A model generated the notes under the pieces. It was not told where the DNA came from. It was given only the letters and a program-made list of their open reading frames with translations, and did not search any database. This document shows, piece after piece, positions 31,521 to 45,337 of a DNA stretch of 64,000 bases. The DNA is from Hirudinaria manillensis. Its lineage: Eukaryota > Annelida > Clitellata > Hirudinida > Hirudinidae. Location of the stretch: positions 5,054,001-5,118,000 of the forward strand of contig CM067531.1 of assembly GCA_034509925.1 (NCBI GenBank). The letters are read 5' to 3'. A program made the position numbers and the translations under genes. The number at the start of each line of letters is the position of its first letter. The first letter of the stretch is position 1.

Positions 31521-34404
31521 ATGATGGTTGATGTCATGACAGAATATATATGCCCTGTGGCAAAACCTACAAGTTGCTACTGGAAGAAAATATGGAAGGG
31601 TTTGAATGTGATGCGACAAAATTGGCAATTCTGCGACGTTATCTTGACTTCAAGCGATAACAGACACTTTATGGCTCACAGAGCAATGCTGGTTGCCAGC
31701 AGTGTAACCTTCATGAATTATTTCTCAAGTGTTGACTTAAAAAATAGGGTGGACTCCAACTCAAAGCCAAACCTTTACTTTCCAGAAGTTTCTTCTGATT
31801 ATCTACAGGTTGTATTGGATTTTATTTACGGAATCACTCCCACATCACCCATAGAGATGCTGAAATTGTGTGCAGGATCAAAATATTTTGGCATAGAAGA
31901 AGCTTATGACTACAGTATGAAATATTTTGCTGGCAATAAAAACTTTAAGACAAATGAATCCGAGACTCCAAATTTCTCATCACTAAACATTCAAGCTCCT
32001 GTTGAAAGTCAGTTGAAAGACCTGGTAATGGGTATCAATGTTCCTAGTGATGATGTTTCTCAAGTCCAAACTATTCTTCCTGATAGTGCAGCACTTCCAA
32101 AGAATCCTTGCAATTTACAAGGAATCCTTTCCCCGGACTTCACGGACTCGGATAGCAGCGACGGCAGAGTGAGTGCGATGGCCGAACTTTCTCTGACCGA
32201 CCTTGCCTTAGGGAACGAGTGTCCACATCTAAAGAAGCTAGTGGATGGGACGTCATCAAGTGACGAATTGAATTTTAATGTCAATGTTCCGGAAAGATTG
32301 GGTTCAAAAGAGGAAGAGAGTTTGAAGGAAATTGATGGAATAATCAACATAAAGAATAATATTGATGTTACCAAATTATCTAATTATCTTGATTGTGAAA
32401 GTGGTATCAGTGTAGTTCAACAGAACTGCCCTGCCAGAAATCTAAACAGTTTACCTCATTTGGAAGCTTCATCTGATCCCACTCAAGGTGGTCTGATTGC
32501 AAACCGGGAAGTGGATAACAGTCTTTTTGATCTTCAGTTAGAGAATCACACTGTCAGCAATCTGGATGAAAACGTTATTGACAATGCATGCATCAAGGGA
32601 TCCACAACTTCAAGCTACACGGATATCCTCAATGGAGACCCCACGAGGAATCCTCATGCCGTAGGCAGCATTGCCGAAACCTCGTTCGATTCCTTTACCG
32701 ACGAATCGGAGCCTTATCCCCACATGATTTTTGATGGCATCGATACCTCTTCCGACGACCTCCAGAATATGTATCAACATTCTACATGCAACCTGTCGGC
32801 AAGTCTAACCGACCTCGCAAAAAGTTCTAACACGAGGTCATTAATTAATATTTGAGCTTATACATTACTTTGCATTTATTAGTTCTACATTTGCATTCTT
32901 ATAAAAGACAAGGCCTGGAAAAAAAGATTGGAACGGACAACAACTGTGGAAGAAGGGCTCTGAAATTTATGTGTTCTGATTGTGGTGAGGCATTTGGAAC
33001 GAGCTATAAACTCCAGACACATCAACTCAAACAGCACAACAAAGGAAAGTTGTTCTCTTGCAGGCATTGCCCTTTCAAAAGCCCAAGGAAGAAAGATTTA
33101 CAAGGTTGTAAATTTTGTTAACTGATTAATGTTATTTGGGTAACTTATCTTCAGAGTTCGTTGTGTTTTTACATTTGTAATTTCTAGCATCTCAAAGGTC
33201 ATTATGGCGATGTGACTGATATCAAAAATTCTTTTTAAATTAAATTTTGGAAGATAAATATTTTTGGAGCATGGTACTTTGTTATCCCAAGGCCAGTAAA
33301 ATAACTAGAATTGCCTCTAATAAAACTAGAAAGAGTGCCCTCAGTGCTCTTCATCTTCTCCAAAGATTGAATTATTAATATTATCATTAATTGAAGCTTG
33401 TCACTTCATTAGTGTTGATGTCCCACTTAGCCTAATTAGATTAATGGATTAATTTTGATGATGAAACAACTGAATCTGCTTAAAAGATTGTCAACAAAAG
33501 AAGGGTGCAGAATTAGATAATATTAATACTCTCAATTTGTTTAACAGCTCACTGCTTATCACAACATGGAGAGAAGCCACCTGGTGTTAAGATCTATACC
33601 TGTTTGTCATGCCAGTACAAATGCATAGATAAAAACAGATTTGAAGAGCATGAAGCTATCCACCAAGGTGACGTCAATGCTGTTAGATATTTTGAAAATA
33701 GCCTGACCTGATTTAAATAAGCACTATTATAGATTAACATTTAGTTAGGATTCAGCTTTGTACACCCATTGTTATCAAATCTGCTCCATCATTGACAAAG
33801 GAAGTTTTTGACAGGAATCCTAAAATTTAGCTGTCCACTGTGCAACAAAGCCTACACTACCAGGAGAGGAATGAAGACTCATCTAAAATATCACAATGAG
33901 AGCAGACCATTCAAGTGCACCCTCTGTCCTTCTGACTTCAAGGTCAAGTCAAAGCTAACAGATCACATGAAACTTATTCACTTGCAAAAGGTTTGTTGAA
34001 TTAGACCTTCTAAACCATTCCCAGACAAAACATGTTAATGCTATCGCTGTTTGTATTTGTATACATTTAGGATTAATTTCAACAGTTGCTGTTAACTTAA
34101 TTAATAAATAGCCGTTTTCTTAACCATCTAAAATGATGTTATTGACGTCACTTGTATTGTCCTTTTAAATCTTAAGGGAGTCAAGCCTTACAAGTGTGGC
34201 TACTGTAACCATTTCACTGCCCTTAGAGGCAACTGCAACCAGCACATAAAGAAAAACCATCCCGGCCAGCCGGTGGTCGTTATCGACACCATGTCCTCCA
34301 CCAGAAAACAAGTCAAGAATTACGATTACGCCAACCTACAGGGTTCCGACATTGATGAGTTACACGAGATCTGCTCCACCCAATTCATTAAGAAGACTTC
34401 CTAG
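31521..34404 (+). CDS. BTB/POZ protein with six C2H2 zinc fingers
   Basis: Five coding exons join in phase (31521-32836, 32908-33104, 33548-33667, 33815-33990, 34177-34404) to give 678 residues. An N-terminal BTB domain (about residues 10-125: FCDVILTSSDNRHFMAHRAM, then YLQVVLDFIYG) should mediate dimerisation and co-repressor binding. A long acidic, Ser/Thr/Asn-rich linker of some 300 residues follows, probably disordered. Then come six C2H2 fingers, all C-x2-C-x12-H-x3/4-H: CSDCGEAF.., CRHCPFKS.., CLSCQYKC.., CPLCNKAY.., CTLCPSDF.., CGYCNHFT... The product is most likely a nuclear sequence-specific transcription factor. Linkers between fingers are irregular rather than TGEKP. The first ATG in the exon is at 31521; an upstream acceptor at 31507 implies a 5' UTR exon. 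I cannot assign an orthologue. Confidence 0.88.
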
Positions 34405-35113
34405 AAAGATCGATTGATTAATTGAGCCATTAATTAGCAATAATTGCCTGCATTGACGGAGTGAATAATTTTTGTGCATTTGTGACTATTACTCATTTCC
34501 ATTTTCTCATTAATTGTACCCAAGAAGTTGAACGTCAACTTAATTACCCTGTTTCACCAACTTTAACAATTCCAGTATTAAACATTCTAGTTTAAGACTT
34601 GCTTGTTTTCCTTATTATTTTAAAGGAATAAAGTATGAGGAGAATTCTTTTCTGAAAGACTGCTATATGATGACTGCTTGCAGCTTGGATAGTTCGTGAT
34701 TGATTACTGCAACTTTTGTTGGTACTGGCCCATACCATTAAGCATGGGCCTTTGCATCTGTCTTGCAGCTTTTGTTTGGCCACTGGGGCTTAGGTAATAC
34801 CGTGGTGCTAATAACTAATAATAATTTCAAATTATCTGTACAAGTGTCTTTTGCTGCATTGCCATTAAAAGACAAAACCTGTCAGTCTAAGATTAGAAAT
34901 CATGAAGACCCGGAGGTTTTAAAGAAGCTTATTTTTATGCTAAGCGATCGGAAATGTTCCCATGCTCGTGACATCGGAACCTTAACTCATGAATGATTGA
35001 ACAATTCTAGACTTTGAATTGAGAGTGAGGAGGTTGGATTGAATTGTTTGCAATTAGTAAGTTGACAAAGTCCTGATTAAACAGGAGATGTTCCAGGGCG
35101 ACGAGACTGCCAC
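34405..35113. other. Convergent 3' region, BTB gene and FIP200
   Basis: This contains the 3' UTR of the BTB gene, with a likely AATAAA at 34627, and the 3' UTR of the FIP200 gene from the other side. I see no further exon. ORFs at 34592-34783 (minus) and 34763-34996 (plus) look like chance. Confidence 0.45.
34627..34632 (+). terminator. Poly(A) signal of the BTB zinc-finger gene
   Basis: AATAAA lies 223 bp after the stop codon. It is the first canonical hexamer downstream on this strand that I noticed. Confidence 0.5.
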
Positions 35114-38100
35114 TTAGGGCAGGTTTCCTGGTTCACTTCTTTTTTTGCTCTTGTGATCAGCTTCTGCTATCCAGGTCTTGGCCCTCACCCTATAGAACTT
35201 TGTATCTACAGGAACCTTGAATCTATTGCTTGCCTGAAAGATGTTACAGATTCTGCTGAACATTGTTAGAGTCGCATTGGAGTTGTATGATAAATAATGG
35301 CAAGAATTTCGTTAATGAGTATTTTAATTTTCTCAAACCTATGGAAGTAAATCCTTGGGGCAGGCTATTTGGGAGTTATTATATATTAGACTGTCAATCA
35401 CACCATTTAATGATTGTCATTCAAGCTATTACTTGACAAGGAACAACTACACAACATGCAGACCAACCTTTTTGGCTTGGCAACATTCTTTGCTAGTCAC
35501 TTCAGCAACAATCCATGGTATCGAATTATAAGTGCTCATTTCTACAAATAAACTTTAATAAAATACGTAATTTAAATCAACTTCATGGGAATCGGTAAGA
35601 TTACCTGCTTTTAATCCAAGACCTTCCAAAGACTCCGAATGCAGGAAATATTTGAAACTGTTGTTGACCAGGTAAGCAATGTAATGGCCACAGGTTTCAT
35701 CCCACACAAACAAGGTGATGCTTCCCTCATGGCATCTAAAACAACAGACCAGAGCTATCAATATAAACCACAAAACAAGAAAAAGAAATTGTTATTATTT
35801 TTGCAGGATTCGTACGTTCGAATATTAATGCTGTCTTGATATAGTGACTGAGAGCTTCTTGTCATAGAGAGTTGCATCTGAAAATAATAATCAGTTGTTG
35901 GACAAAGGGTCATCCTGAATTCTGGTCAAAAGCATTTCACAAACCAATTTTTCTCTCAGCTTCTTATTTTCCTGATCTTTATTCTTTACAGTCTTAAAGC
36001 AATGCAAGTTTTAGTTAGGTAGTTACTTTTCAGACTCAAAGCATCAGCTTTAAGGCATTAACCAGTTCAAGAGCATTAATCCTTTCAATAACGTCTTGAC
36101 CGATCATTGGTGAATGGACTATGAAGGACTGTTCAAATGAAGGAGATGATGAGGAGGGGACATTTGCAGGAACACAAATCTGTCCTTCAGATACTGACTG
36201 GTGGATTCTAAAGATAAATTATTCATATACTTAACTATATACTTAATATTCTCTATTGTTATCTATCGTCACATTCCATGCCTTGAAACATAATATTTCT
36301 AAAATAGAAAATTCTTTCCGTGGCTAAGAAAAATGTCCTGCATCTAAGACTAAATTAATGATTTAAAGTAGTTCTGGAGTAAAGCAATGCGATTTCCAAA
36401 TCAATTCTAACTTTTTTAATTGGCATTGTGAAGGCTTGGCATCTTCATATTTGATTAACATGATTTTGTCTTCAAAAAAGAAATTTTAATGTAAGTAATA
36501 ATTCTCAATCTCTTTGGCTAAGAAAACTGACAAACTTTTCAAAGAGGTAACAGTTTTTTCCAAGGAATCAATCTGCAAGTCCCTTTCGTGGACGGCTTGA
36601 TTGAGGGCCCTGTTGAACGAGATTTGCCTTTCTGCTTCCAGTTCAGATTTTGTAGCCTCCAGGAGTTCTTTCTTTTCAATTTCATGCTTCCTTCTCAACT
36701 CAAAGACCAACTCCTCACAATGCTTTGCATGTTCTTCTTTCAACTGCATCATTGCATTAATTCATAAATAAACTGGCACTAGATATATTTACATTCCCTT
36801 AACTGAGATACAAGCCCTATAATACCTCTTTGAGTTGATCCTGGTGCTCTGAAAAGACTCGAACCAATTCATCCTCAAGAGATTTAGGAGGATCGACTCG
36901 AAGCGAAAACTCTTCCGAAAGGTCACAAGTCTCGGTGCATTTGTCCTCCTTTTGGTATTCGATCTTCACCAATGAGGTGTCACTTTCTTCGAGAGACTGG
37001 TTTGTCGTCGGGGATTTTATTTCCTCAAGACTTTCCACTAGTTTCATCTGGAGCTCGCTGAAATTCTTCTCGAGATCTGTTTTCGTCCTATCCAATTCTT
37101 GCAATTTTATTTTCAAGCTGTTATATTTTTGGCGTGTGGCTTCCAGACTGTGCATTGCATTTTTTAATATATCTGAGACTGTTTTAAATTTTTTCATAAG
37201 TAATTCTCTATTTGACAGAACAGCTTCAGAGGGCAGACGTTCCATAGAATTTGATATAAAGGAATCGCCATAATCACTAAATCCTGTTCTGTCTTTTAAA
37301 CTATTAAGACAGAGCTTCAAGTCATTTAGATTTCTAATCACACATTGCCAATTTTCCCTATTCTCAAACTCAAAGCTTTTGATAACATTCTCATGTTCCA
37401 AGTCATACTCTTCTTTCAACTCTGCTCTTAGCAGGACAACTTTTTCCATGTGTTTTTCCATCAATTCATTGTTTAGAGTTACTTTTAAGGCAGCTTTCTC
37501 AGCTTCAAACTGCTGAGCCATGGCTTCCAAACACAGTTCTTTGTCATAAACAGCAGCTTTCAATTCTCCAGAAAGTGTCTTTACCTGTTCAGCCAATGTG
37601 CTCATTTCATCTTCTTTTGTCCTCAGTTCAACAGAAAAATCTGATCTCAACTTATCAGTTTCAATTTCATTTTCAAGGACCATTTGATTGAACTTTCCTT
37701 CCATATCAATTTTCATAGACTTTGCAGTTTCCATGGCAAGGCTCAGTTCTTCCTCTTTGGATACAAGTTGTTGCTTCAATTCCTCATTCTTTGCAGAGAG
37801 ACTCTCCATTTCAAAAAGATTGTTCTGCAGTTTGTCTTTCAATTCAATAAGTTCCACTTTGTTCTGCCCAATCGTTTCTTCGTTGCTCGACAATATGCTT
37901 AAAATATCTTCGGCCAATTTCCCAAAGTTTGACTTATTCTCCTGCAGGTTGCTCATGATGACGTCGACAAAAGACGAATGCTCGGTTCTAACGTCAGCTA
38001 AAAAGATCTTGGTTTCGCCGACGCATCCGGAGCAAAAATTGATCAGTTCGGTGTAAGATTTTCTCAGAGTAGTGATTTGATCCGAGCAACTTTGAAGCAT

Positions 38101-41100
38101 GTGCTTGCTTTCTAACAATTCCTTATCTTTATTTTCTAGTTGAACAATTCTCTCTTGGAGTAAAAGTTGAAGCTCTGAAATCTGTAAGCAGACATTCTAA
38201 GGTAATGGATCAAGAGCGAACGAGATTATATAACCGGAAAAAAACCTTCTTGGAAGATGCAGGATCAGTGGTTGCAGACGACTGGAGAGATTCATCAAAG
38301 TAAAAGTCTGCAGTGGAAAACAACTCGTTTTGAGTCTCATCAGGAGATGTGCTGGTTGATTGCTGGTGAGCCTTTCTAGTCCTGCACGTGGCAGATCCCT
38401 CATCTTCTACAAATAAAAAAACACTCACAAATTTTTCATAAGTTTCCCGAGGACAAGAGGCGAAAAGAGAAAACCTGGAGGTTTGTTAGTCAACGGTGAC
38501 GTCAGCGTCGACACGTCGACTTTCGTGATTTGAATCGGTGCAGAAATATTCTCGTGCCACAGCGGATGACTTCCGTCGTTGAAAACATCCTGACTTTGTG
38601 AATACCTGGCAGATGTGAAACAATCCTTATGATAAGAAAGTTCCTTTTCGCTGCTGTGGACAGAATGCTCAAACTCAGTTTGAAAATGCTTTGAGGCAAA
38701 ATTCATCAACAATGGCTCTGATATGGCCTCTAACCTAAAAATGTATCGACAGATCAAATACCCTTTCCCTTTCAATGTAAATGGTTATCTTTAATAAAAC
38801 CCACTTCAATTCTTGAGCAAGCTCGGGAACGCTGTGACGCAAAAGTACGATGTCCTCGGACGTCACTTCGGGCAGACATTTGTCGAAATCGTCAGGGCAT
38901 CTAGTCTGAATATAAGAATGTTTTTATAAAATATAATTTAATTATAAATGAAAAAAAAATGCTAACAGCATACGAAGAAGGCAGATCATCCAAACCGGGA
39001 AACAGACTCTTTAGAAAATGAGATTCTGTAACAATAGCAAAGCAATCAGATGATTAAAAGCAATTTTAAAATATCTTAAAATTCCTACGAATTCCAGTCT
39101 GAGTCTCAAATTTTTTCCTTCTGGACAATTCCTCGTCATGAGTTTCTGAAAAAGCAGCGGATGCCTGCGCTGCATGCTGGTGAAAATATATGAGTTGACC
39201 AATCAAATTGGCTAATCAGACACCACATTCAGCCTTTTAGCTTTTAATTAAATATTTTAAATCTAATTTGATAAAATCAATATAAGAAAAAGAAAGTTGT
39301 TTAAAAATTAATTTTTAAAAAAATTCTTAAAAAAAGTTATTTAATCAAAGAATTTTAATTTTCCACCTTTAAAAATTCCTTAGCAAAGGTTCTTCTCCTA
39401 TACACTTCGAGGATGGCTTTACAGAAAATGAATGGCGACGAAGAAATCTGTTGGACGACGTCCAACCTTTGCTTCAACTTCTTCAGAGTTTCGAACCTCA
39501 GAAGGACCTGATTCTCCGTCTTGCACAACGACTGCTCGGTCAGCATGACCCACCTGCATGAGAGATGTTGAGAATGATGATGGTGAAGGTGGTAGTGGTG
39601 ATGATGATGATGCTGATGATGATGATGGTGGTGATGATGATGATGCTGCTGATGATGATGAAAGAAGTTAGGGTTGAAGTTTGTCAAATGGAATGCCGCT
39701 CGCTCCACGGTTAACCTCAGCCTGTTGTTGAGATTTTCACAGAGTTCGTGCTTCGTCTTGTGGCACTTGTAGGTGTTTTGCAGGAGACAATGATGGTTGG
39801 AAAGCGTGATCTCCAGGTACTGTTTGTGGCTTCCACAGAGTTCGGTGATGGTGTTCTGGTCTTGAAGCGAACGAACTTTTAAATGAAAGTTCGAAAACAT
39901 CTGAAAATAAAAACATAAAACAAATTTATAAAATATATTTATTAACAAGAAAATAAGCCAGCAATGATTAAAGTATGTAAAGAATGATTAATCATTAACA
40001 TATTCTAATTTAATTCTTCTACTTAAATTGAATAGTTACATAATAATCTCAATTTAATTGGCAATATGACCCAATAATTGCAACAAACCTTAGCCATATC
40101 TTCTTGCTCCTTGACAATCTTCTTAACATTCACCATAAGTTTCTCAAGACCCGACAGTCTGTCCTCCAAACCCTTGATGACCTTCATTTCCTTTTTGTCA
40201 ACAAAGATCGTATCTTCGACTTTTTTCAACTCAGCCTGGTGTTCATCTCTCATGGAAGGTCCATACTTCATAAAAACATTTCATGTTTCCATGAGTGAAA
40301 TAATGAAATAATTTTATACTTTTAAAATCGCTTTTAAAAAAGTGACTTTAAATTGTGCTATAAAATCATTTATTATGTTATTGGAAGGACATTCAAGATG
40401 GAGAACCTGTTGTAATCCTTCGTGGCACTGATGGATCAAATCATCCAAAGAACCCCTCACATCCTGGATGATAATTTTACTGATTAAAGGTAAATTTTGA
40501 AAATTATTATAATTAAAAACACATTTGAATCATCTCCTAGATTATTCCAAAAATCTCGTATAAAAATTTAAAGCATTTCTTAATTTAACATGTCTGAAAC
40601 TCTAACATAATCTTCCACTGAATTTTTCATTAAAAATATGAGGCAGAAAGTTTTAAAGAGTTTTTATTGCAATGTCAAAATGTCAGATGATCAAAGTGAA
40701 GTTCAAGATAAGTAAATAAAGTCAAGTCAAGTCAACAATAAATAGTTGCAAACTCAGAAGTCTGACTGACTACTCACGTGGGCATTAATCCAATCGAGAA
40801 GAGTTTCAACTTTGCCTCCTTTCTTGAGACTTGCAGTGGCAGGCAAACAAGGGAGAAGTGGAATTCTACCCAAAATGGACAAAACTTGAGGAAAGCTGGA
40901 AAGGCAAACAACCATTGTTAATGGAATGCACCAGAACCATTTTTACACCATTTTTAATATTGATTAATTCAATGATTTATAAATGATATATAAATGAATT
41001 TAAGCCATTGTTTTTATAACTGAAACTTATAATTTTTAAATTTATGTTATTTTTTTGTTCTTTATTGCACCAACTCATTTATAAGGGCCACGTTTTTCTC

Positions 41101-42796
41101 ATATTCCTCCAAATATTCATCCAGATTTTGAAGAAACAAATTCACTCGGACTTTGAAAGCACTTGAAAGAAGAATAATAAATAACATTTAATAATAACAA
41201 TAATAAATAACATTTAATAAAGAAATAATAATAAATAACATTTAATAAAGAAATAAATATTCGCTACACTTAAAGTAGATAGTATATCTTTTTCATCAAC
41301 AAACTAACAAAAAACAAGAAACAAGGCAATAATTTGAGATTTAAAGATTTGAGGCAATAACAACTTTTTGAATTATGATTTTGAATTAAATATGCATTAA
41401 AAATTTGCACAAAATTTGAATTTAGAAACATTTCACTCGAATAAATCGCATCAGCTTAGTTTTAAGTTGAACCAAATTAGGACAACCAAATGAATATCAA
41501 TGAACAATGAATAACAGTAAAAATGGAATGCACGGATTAATTAATTAATTAATTCACCTTGTAATGTCGAGAAGGTTGGCAATCACAGCACTCCATCCCT
41601 GGTGCTGCAGGTGTTGACTGTGCACGAGATCACTGCAAATTTCCAACTTTTTCCTGGCAGCTTCACTAAAATTCTTCAAGATGATTTAAAAATGGTTGAT
41701 CACAAACAATTACAATGTAACATGTTTGAACAAAATTTAAAATCTTAGTGGGTTAACGAGCTCAAATGACAATAATGAAAAACGTAAGATCATCGACGCA
41801 ACAACTGAAAGCAAAAAGCAGAAACTGAAGAGTTGAGAATCCGCTAAGAAAAACAAATCCTATTCACTAGCAATGGAAGAAATGCAAATGGAATTTCAAG
41901 ATAGAAAAGAACTTTTTGCTAATAAAAAATTGGTTTATTCAACAGAGTGACTGAGTGAATGAATAAACACGTATGTTGCTGGATGATCGAAGGTGTCAGT
42001 AGATTCTTGCAATAGGCTGGACAGGTGAATAGCTGGGTGTCTCGTGGATGCTTTGTTGGAGAGTGGAAACGGATTAAGATTATCAGGAACAAATATGAAA
42101 GAAAACTTACTAGGACCTCTTGCCAGAAGATATAAATTAACTAATTCAGACTAATTCTCCAACTCTACATCACTCCTTTGTTTTATATATGAATAAGTGG
42201 CTGTCAAAACTGTTAATACCTGGACTATTTTTGCCCTGACAGCAATGACCTCCATTGTTGGTGGTCTGTCCAAATAATCTCTAAGTTGCTCCTCTAGAAT
42301 TTTATCTGAAACAAAAGGCATTAGAGAACCAAGCATTGAGCATCTAGCACAAACACCAACAATACAAGATTGCAAGTCAAACTCCAGTCTTACCGGATGG
42401 ATTAGTAGGAAATTCAAAGCTTGGAAATTGAGATTCCAAAGTATCTTTATTAAAGAGAAAAAATGGATTGGTGTCCTAAAATACAAAGCAATCAATGCAA
42501 ACAACTCTTTGTAAGTTTTAAAAATTTCATTCACCGTTCCAGCAAAGTAACTCGACACTTTGTTTGATGAAGTAACATTTTCACCTCCACTGACCAGTAG
42601 AACCTGTTTGTTCATGGGGATGTGCAGCTGCCTAGCTAGGACCTCTTGTAATTTCAGAACACTTTTGGCCATTAAAAAAAAATGGTATTTAAAAAATAAA
42701 CATTTTGAGCTTATATAATATCGATTACCTTTGTGTTGCCAAGTTCATGTCAAATTTCAGCATAGATCCCACATCCACATAAAATACATACAGCAT
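35114..42796 (-). CDS. RB1CC1: RB1CC1/FIP200 autophagy scaffold
   Basis: FIP200 is the ULK1-complex scaffold that starts autophagosome formation and binds cargo receptors through its C-terminal Claw. The first exon (ATG 42796) reads MLYVFYVDVGSMLKFDMNLA, and the second VLKLQEVLARQ..NKQVLLVSGGE, the ubiquitin-like N-terminus. Exons from about 42.5 to 39.3 kb encode the ATG17-like helical region, including ITELCGSHKQYLEI and RLDVVQQI. The largest exon (38118-36817) and its neighbour are continuous coiled coil. Three exons near 35.7, 35.5 and 35.2 kb form the Claw: GSITLFVWDETCGHYIAYLV, PWIVAEVTSKECCQAKK and NRFKVPVDTKFYRVRAKTW, ending at TAA 35116-35114. Both ends are recognisable, so the gene is essentially complete. 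It converges on the BTB gene. Several small middle exons (40-42 kb) are weakly conserved and were not individually delimited. One intron is stop-free and His-coding (39554-39715). Confidence 0.93.
39554..39715 (-). repeat. In-frame (CAT/CAC)n repeat filling an RB1CC1 intron
   Basis: On the coding strand the donor is CTGAG|GTTAAC (exon end 39716) and the acceptor CATGCAG|GTGGGT (exon start 39553). Joining them gives RLR-WVML, matching RLRWI in vertebrate FIP200. The intron is 162 bp, contains a long CAT/CAC array (about 39590-39662), and is open in the exon frame from end to end. Retention would add 54 residues including a histidine tract without shifting frame. Confidence 0.75.
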
Positions 42797-45150
42797 TTTC
42801 TGGGCTTTTGTTGTAACTTGTCTAAACTAATGCATATAAATTGAAAATAAGTAATTTCCCAGCACTTCATTTCATAATACAAAATGTAAACAATTCAAAC
42901 AAGATACATATGTCTGACAACTGAACAACAACAACATTTCTAGCTGAATGTCTAACCAGGTCGAGAAACTTTAGTACGTAGTCTTTGTGTATCCATACAA
43001 TCACATACAAAATCACATCCTGGCACTTGTGAAACTCAGAAGTACTTTATATTTCTTACAAGTTTACTTATTTTAATGCCAAAAACCTACATAAATAAAC
43101 TAAAAGTAGAAAATCATTATTCGAAAATTTCCATATTACGCAAGTGCTACAAGCAATAATCTTTATGTTGATCAAAAACAACGTCTAAAAGACGACTTAG
43201 GGCGCAGAATATCATTTAATAATTTCTCTTGCATCGCAATTTACAAATTTCAATCTAACTGAAAAATTGTCGTTTGAATCAAGGTATTATTTAGAATAGT
43301 TTCTAAAATTATGGTCCTCAAATAGTATTCTAACTGACTGTTTGAAGCTATTAGCAGCAAATAAATTAAAAAAATGATTTGTTGGCCATAATAACAGCTC
43401 AGGTTTTTCATTAACTCGTCATAAAGTAGTCCTTATCATTTGTTGGCTCAATTTTATGCACTAATTAGCAATTCAACGTTTCTTTAAAGAATAAGTTAAT
43501 TGGCCCATTTTTTCACATTAAAAGCTGCATATGTTTCTATGTGTCCAACTTCACCACTTACATTTAAGTATACAACATACAACATATATCATCAAATTTT
43601 CGGCAAAAACAAGAGAAATTTGCAACCATATTCATCGGGTACGTTTTTCTTTGTGGCTACGCCTTTTAGAAGAATCTCTCTTTTTACATCGATATTATTT
43701 TATATTTCAAATTGAGTCTGAAATACTATTCAGTCAAAATTGATTTGAACGAAAATTTTTTTTCAATAAACTGCAAACATGCCTCTACGGCGGTCTTCTG
43801 CTGGCTTTATCCAAAGAAATTACACTTCCATATTGTAAAGTTATGGAGAAAGACATTAAAATTATCAAATGTGCACATAAACACATATGCACTTGTTTCA
43901 TTAGTCATTAATTAATTCTAGCATATCAAGATGGGGAAAGCGGAATTTCGCTTAGAACCCTTTCATATTTAGAATTGAAATCTTTTATGGTTAATTATCC
44001 ACATAGGTTAATTTGGCACTAAAGGCGCATAAGGAAAAAAATATCAATAATTTTTTATCGCATTTTTAAGCGCATAATAATGATATCGAAAGCTTTTCGA
44101 AACTTTGAGCTGGCGTCGGATTATGTATATATGATATTACTTATGTATATGTGATTATTTGTAAATTGGCATTTTCTAAAATAAATGTTACATTGAAATT
44201 ATTTCTGTCTCGCTTAAATTCACTTAACCGGCCCCCAATGAAAAGATTTTTAATATTATGGATTGGCGTATCGACGGGTGCGGAGGAGCACACTTATCAA
44301 CATAATATGTAATACATATGCATAGTCACCTAGTAACTTCATCTCCCCGGCAGCAACATCTTCAAATCAGCTCAAAGGCTTAATCTAAACAATCCCCGCA
44401 GAGACCAAAATACATCTTAAGTCTAGCCTGCCTAGCTCATTGCACAAAACATTACGATGGTTACATTGATTTAATGGCACTGATTCTGGACTAAATTAAC
44501 TAACTAAATAAGTAAACGCAGTTGATGCAAAATAATTTTTATGCAATAATGCAAAAATCATTATTTTAAGAACAATATTACCCATTTTACAGATAAATGG
44601 GTAGAAAGGTACAAAGAATAACACTAATTAACCCAAAACAAGCACAAAATTAAAAGCTTCAAAAACATCTATCATTAGATTCATCTATCATCAAAATGAC
44701 AAAATCACAACTAGGAATGAAGAACAGGGTATTTTAACCTATTTTGGAATATTATGCAGGAAAATCTCACAATTATGGATCCAAAAATCCTCAGAAACAA
44801 ATTCCAGATGCAAAATCTCGATAAGCCAAACTCAAAATGAGAGATCAAACTGCAAATGACATTTTAGGTGCAATGGTGGAGCAAAGTACGCAACTGTTAA
44901 AAGTTAAACATAATAAATATTTAGTGATGCTCACAAATGAAAGACAACATCAGAATGGGTTTGAATCGTAACTATGCCTACAACAATATGTACATCAACA
45001 ATGTCCTAATTCAAGTAAATGTGAGACTAGAAAATGCATTTAGAAAGTTAAAATGTGAACCAGTCAGAATAAATTGGAATGTTATTATGGGTTAGATATG
45101 GTTGATGGCTTTGGTTCTTTAGTGAAATCTTCATTCTCCATGACATCCAT
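42797..45150. other. Spacer between FIP200 and PIP5K genes
   Basis: Both flanking genes are on the minus strand, so this AT-rich 2.35 kb should hold the FIP200 promoter and PIP5K 3' UTR. Three overlapping short plus ORFs at 43500-43915 have no recognisable content. I see no repeats or RNA genes. Confidence 0.45.
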
Positions 45151-45306
45151 TTAAAGGTGAGTCTGAGAAATAGATATTATAAATATAAAAAATATACTTT
45201 AAAATCAAATTAAAATAGTCAAGCAAGAGAAAATTAAATTGTAATAAAAATGAAAGTTTGAATTGCCATATAAATTCTTAGCATTAATATATAAATTCAT
45301 CAATAT

Positions 45307-45337
<31 letters not shown>

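Noticed and set aside
37688-38056. 122-codon plus ORF inside FIP200
   Set aside because: Antisense of the long coiled-coil exon.
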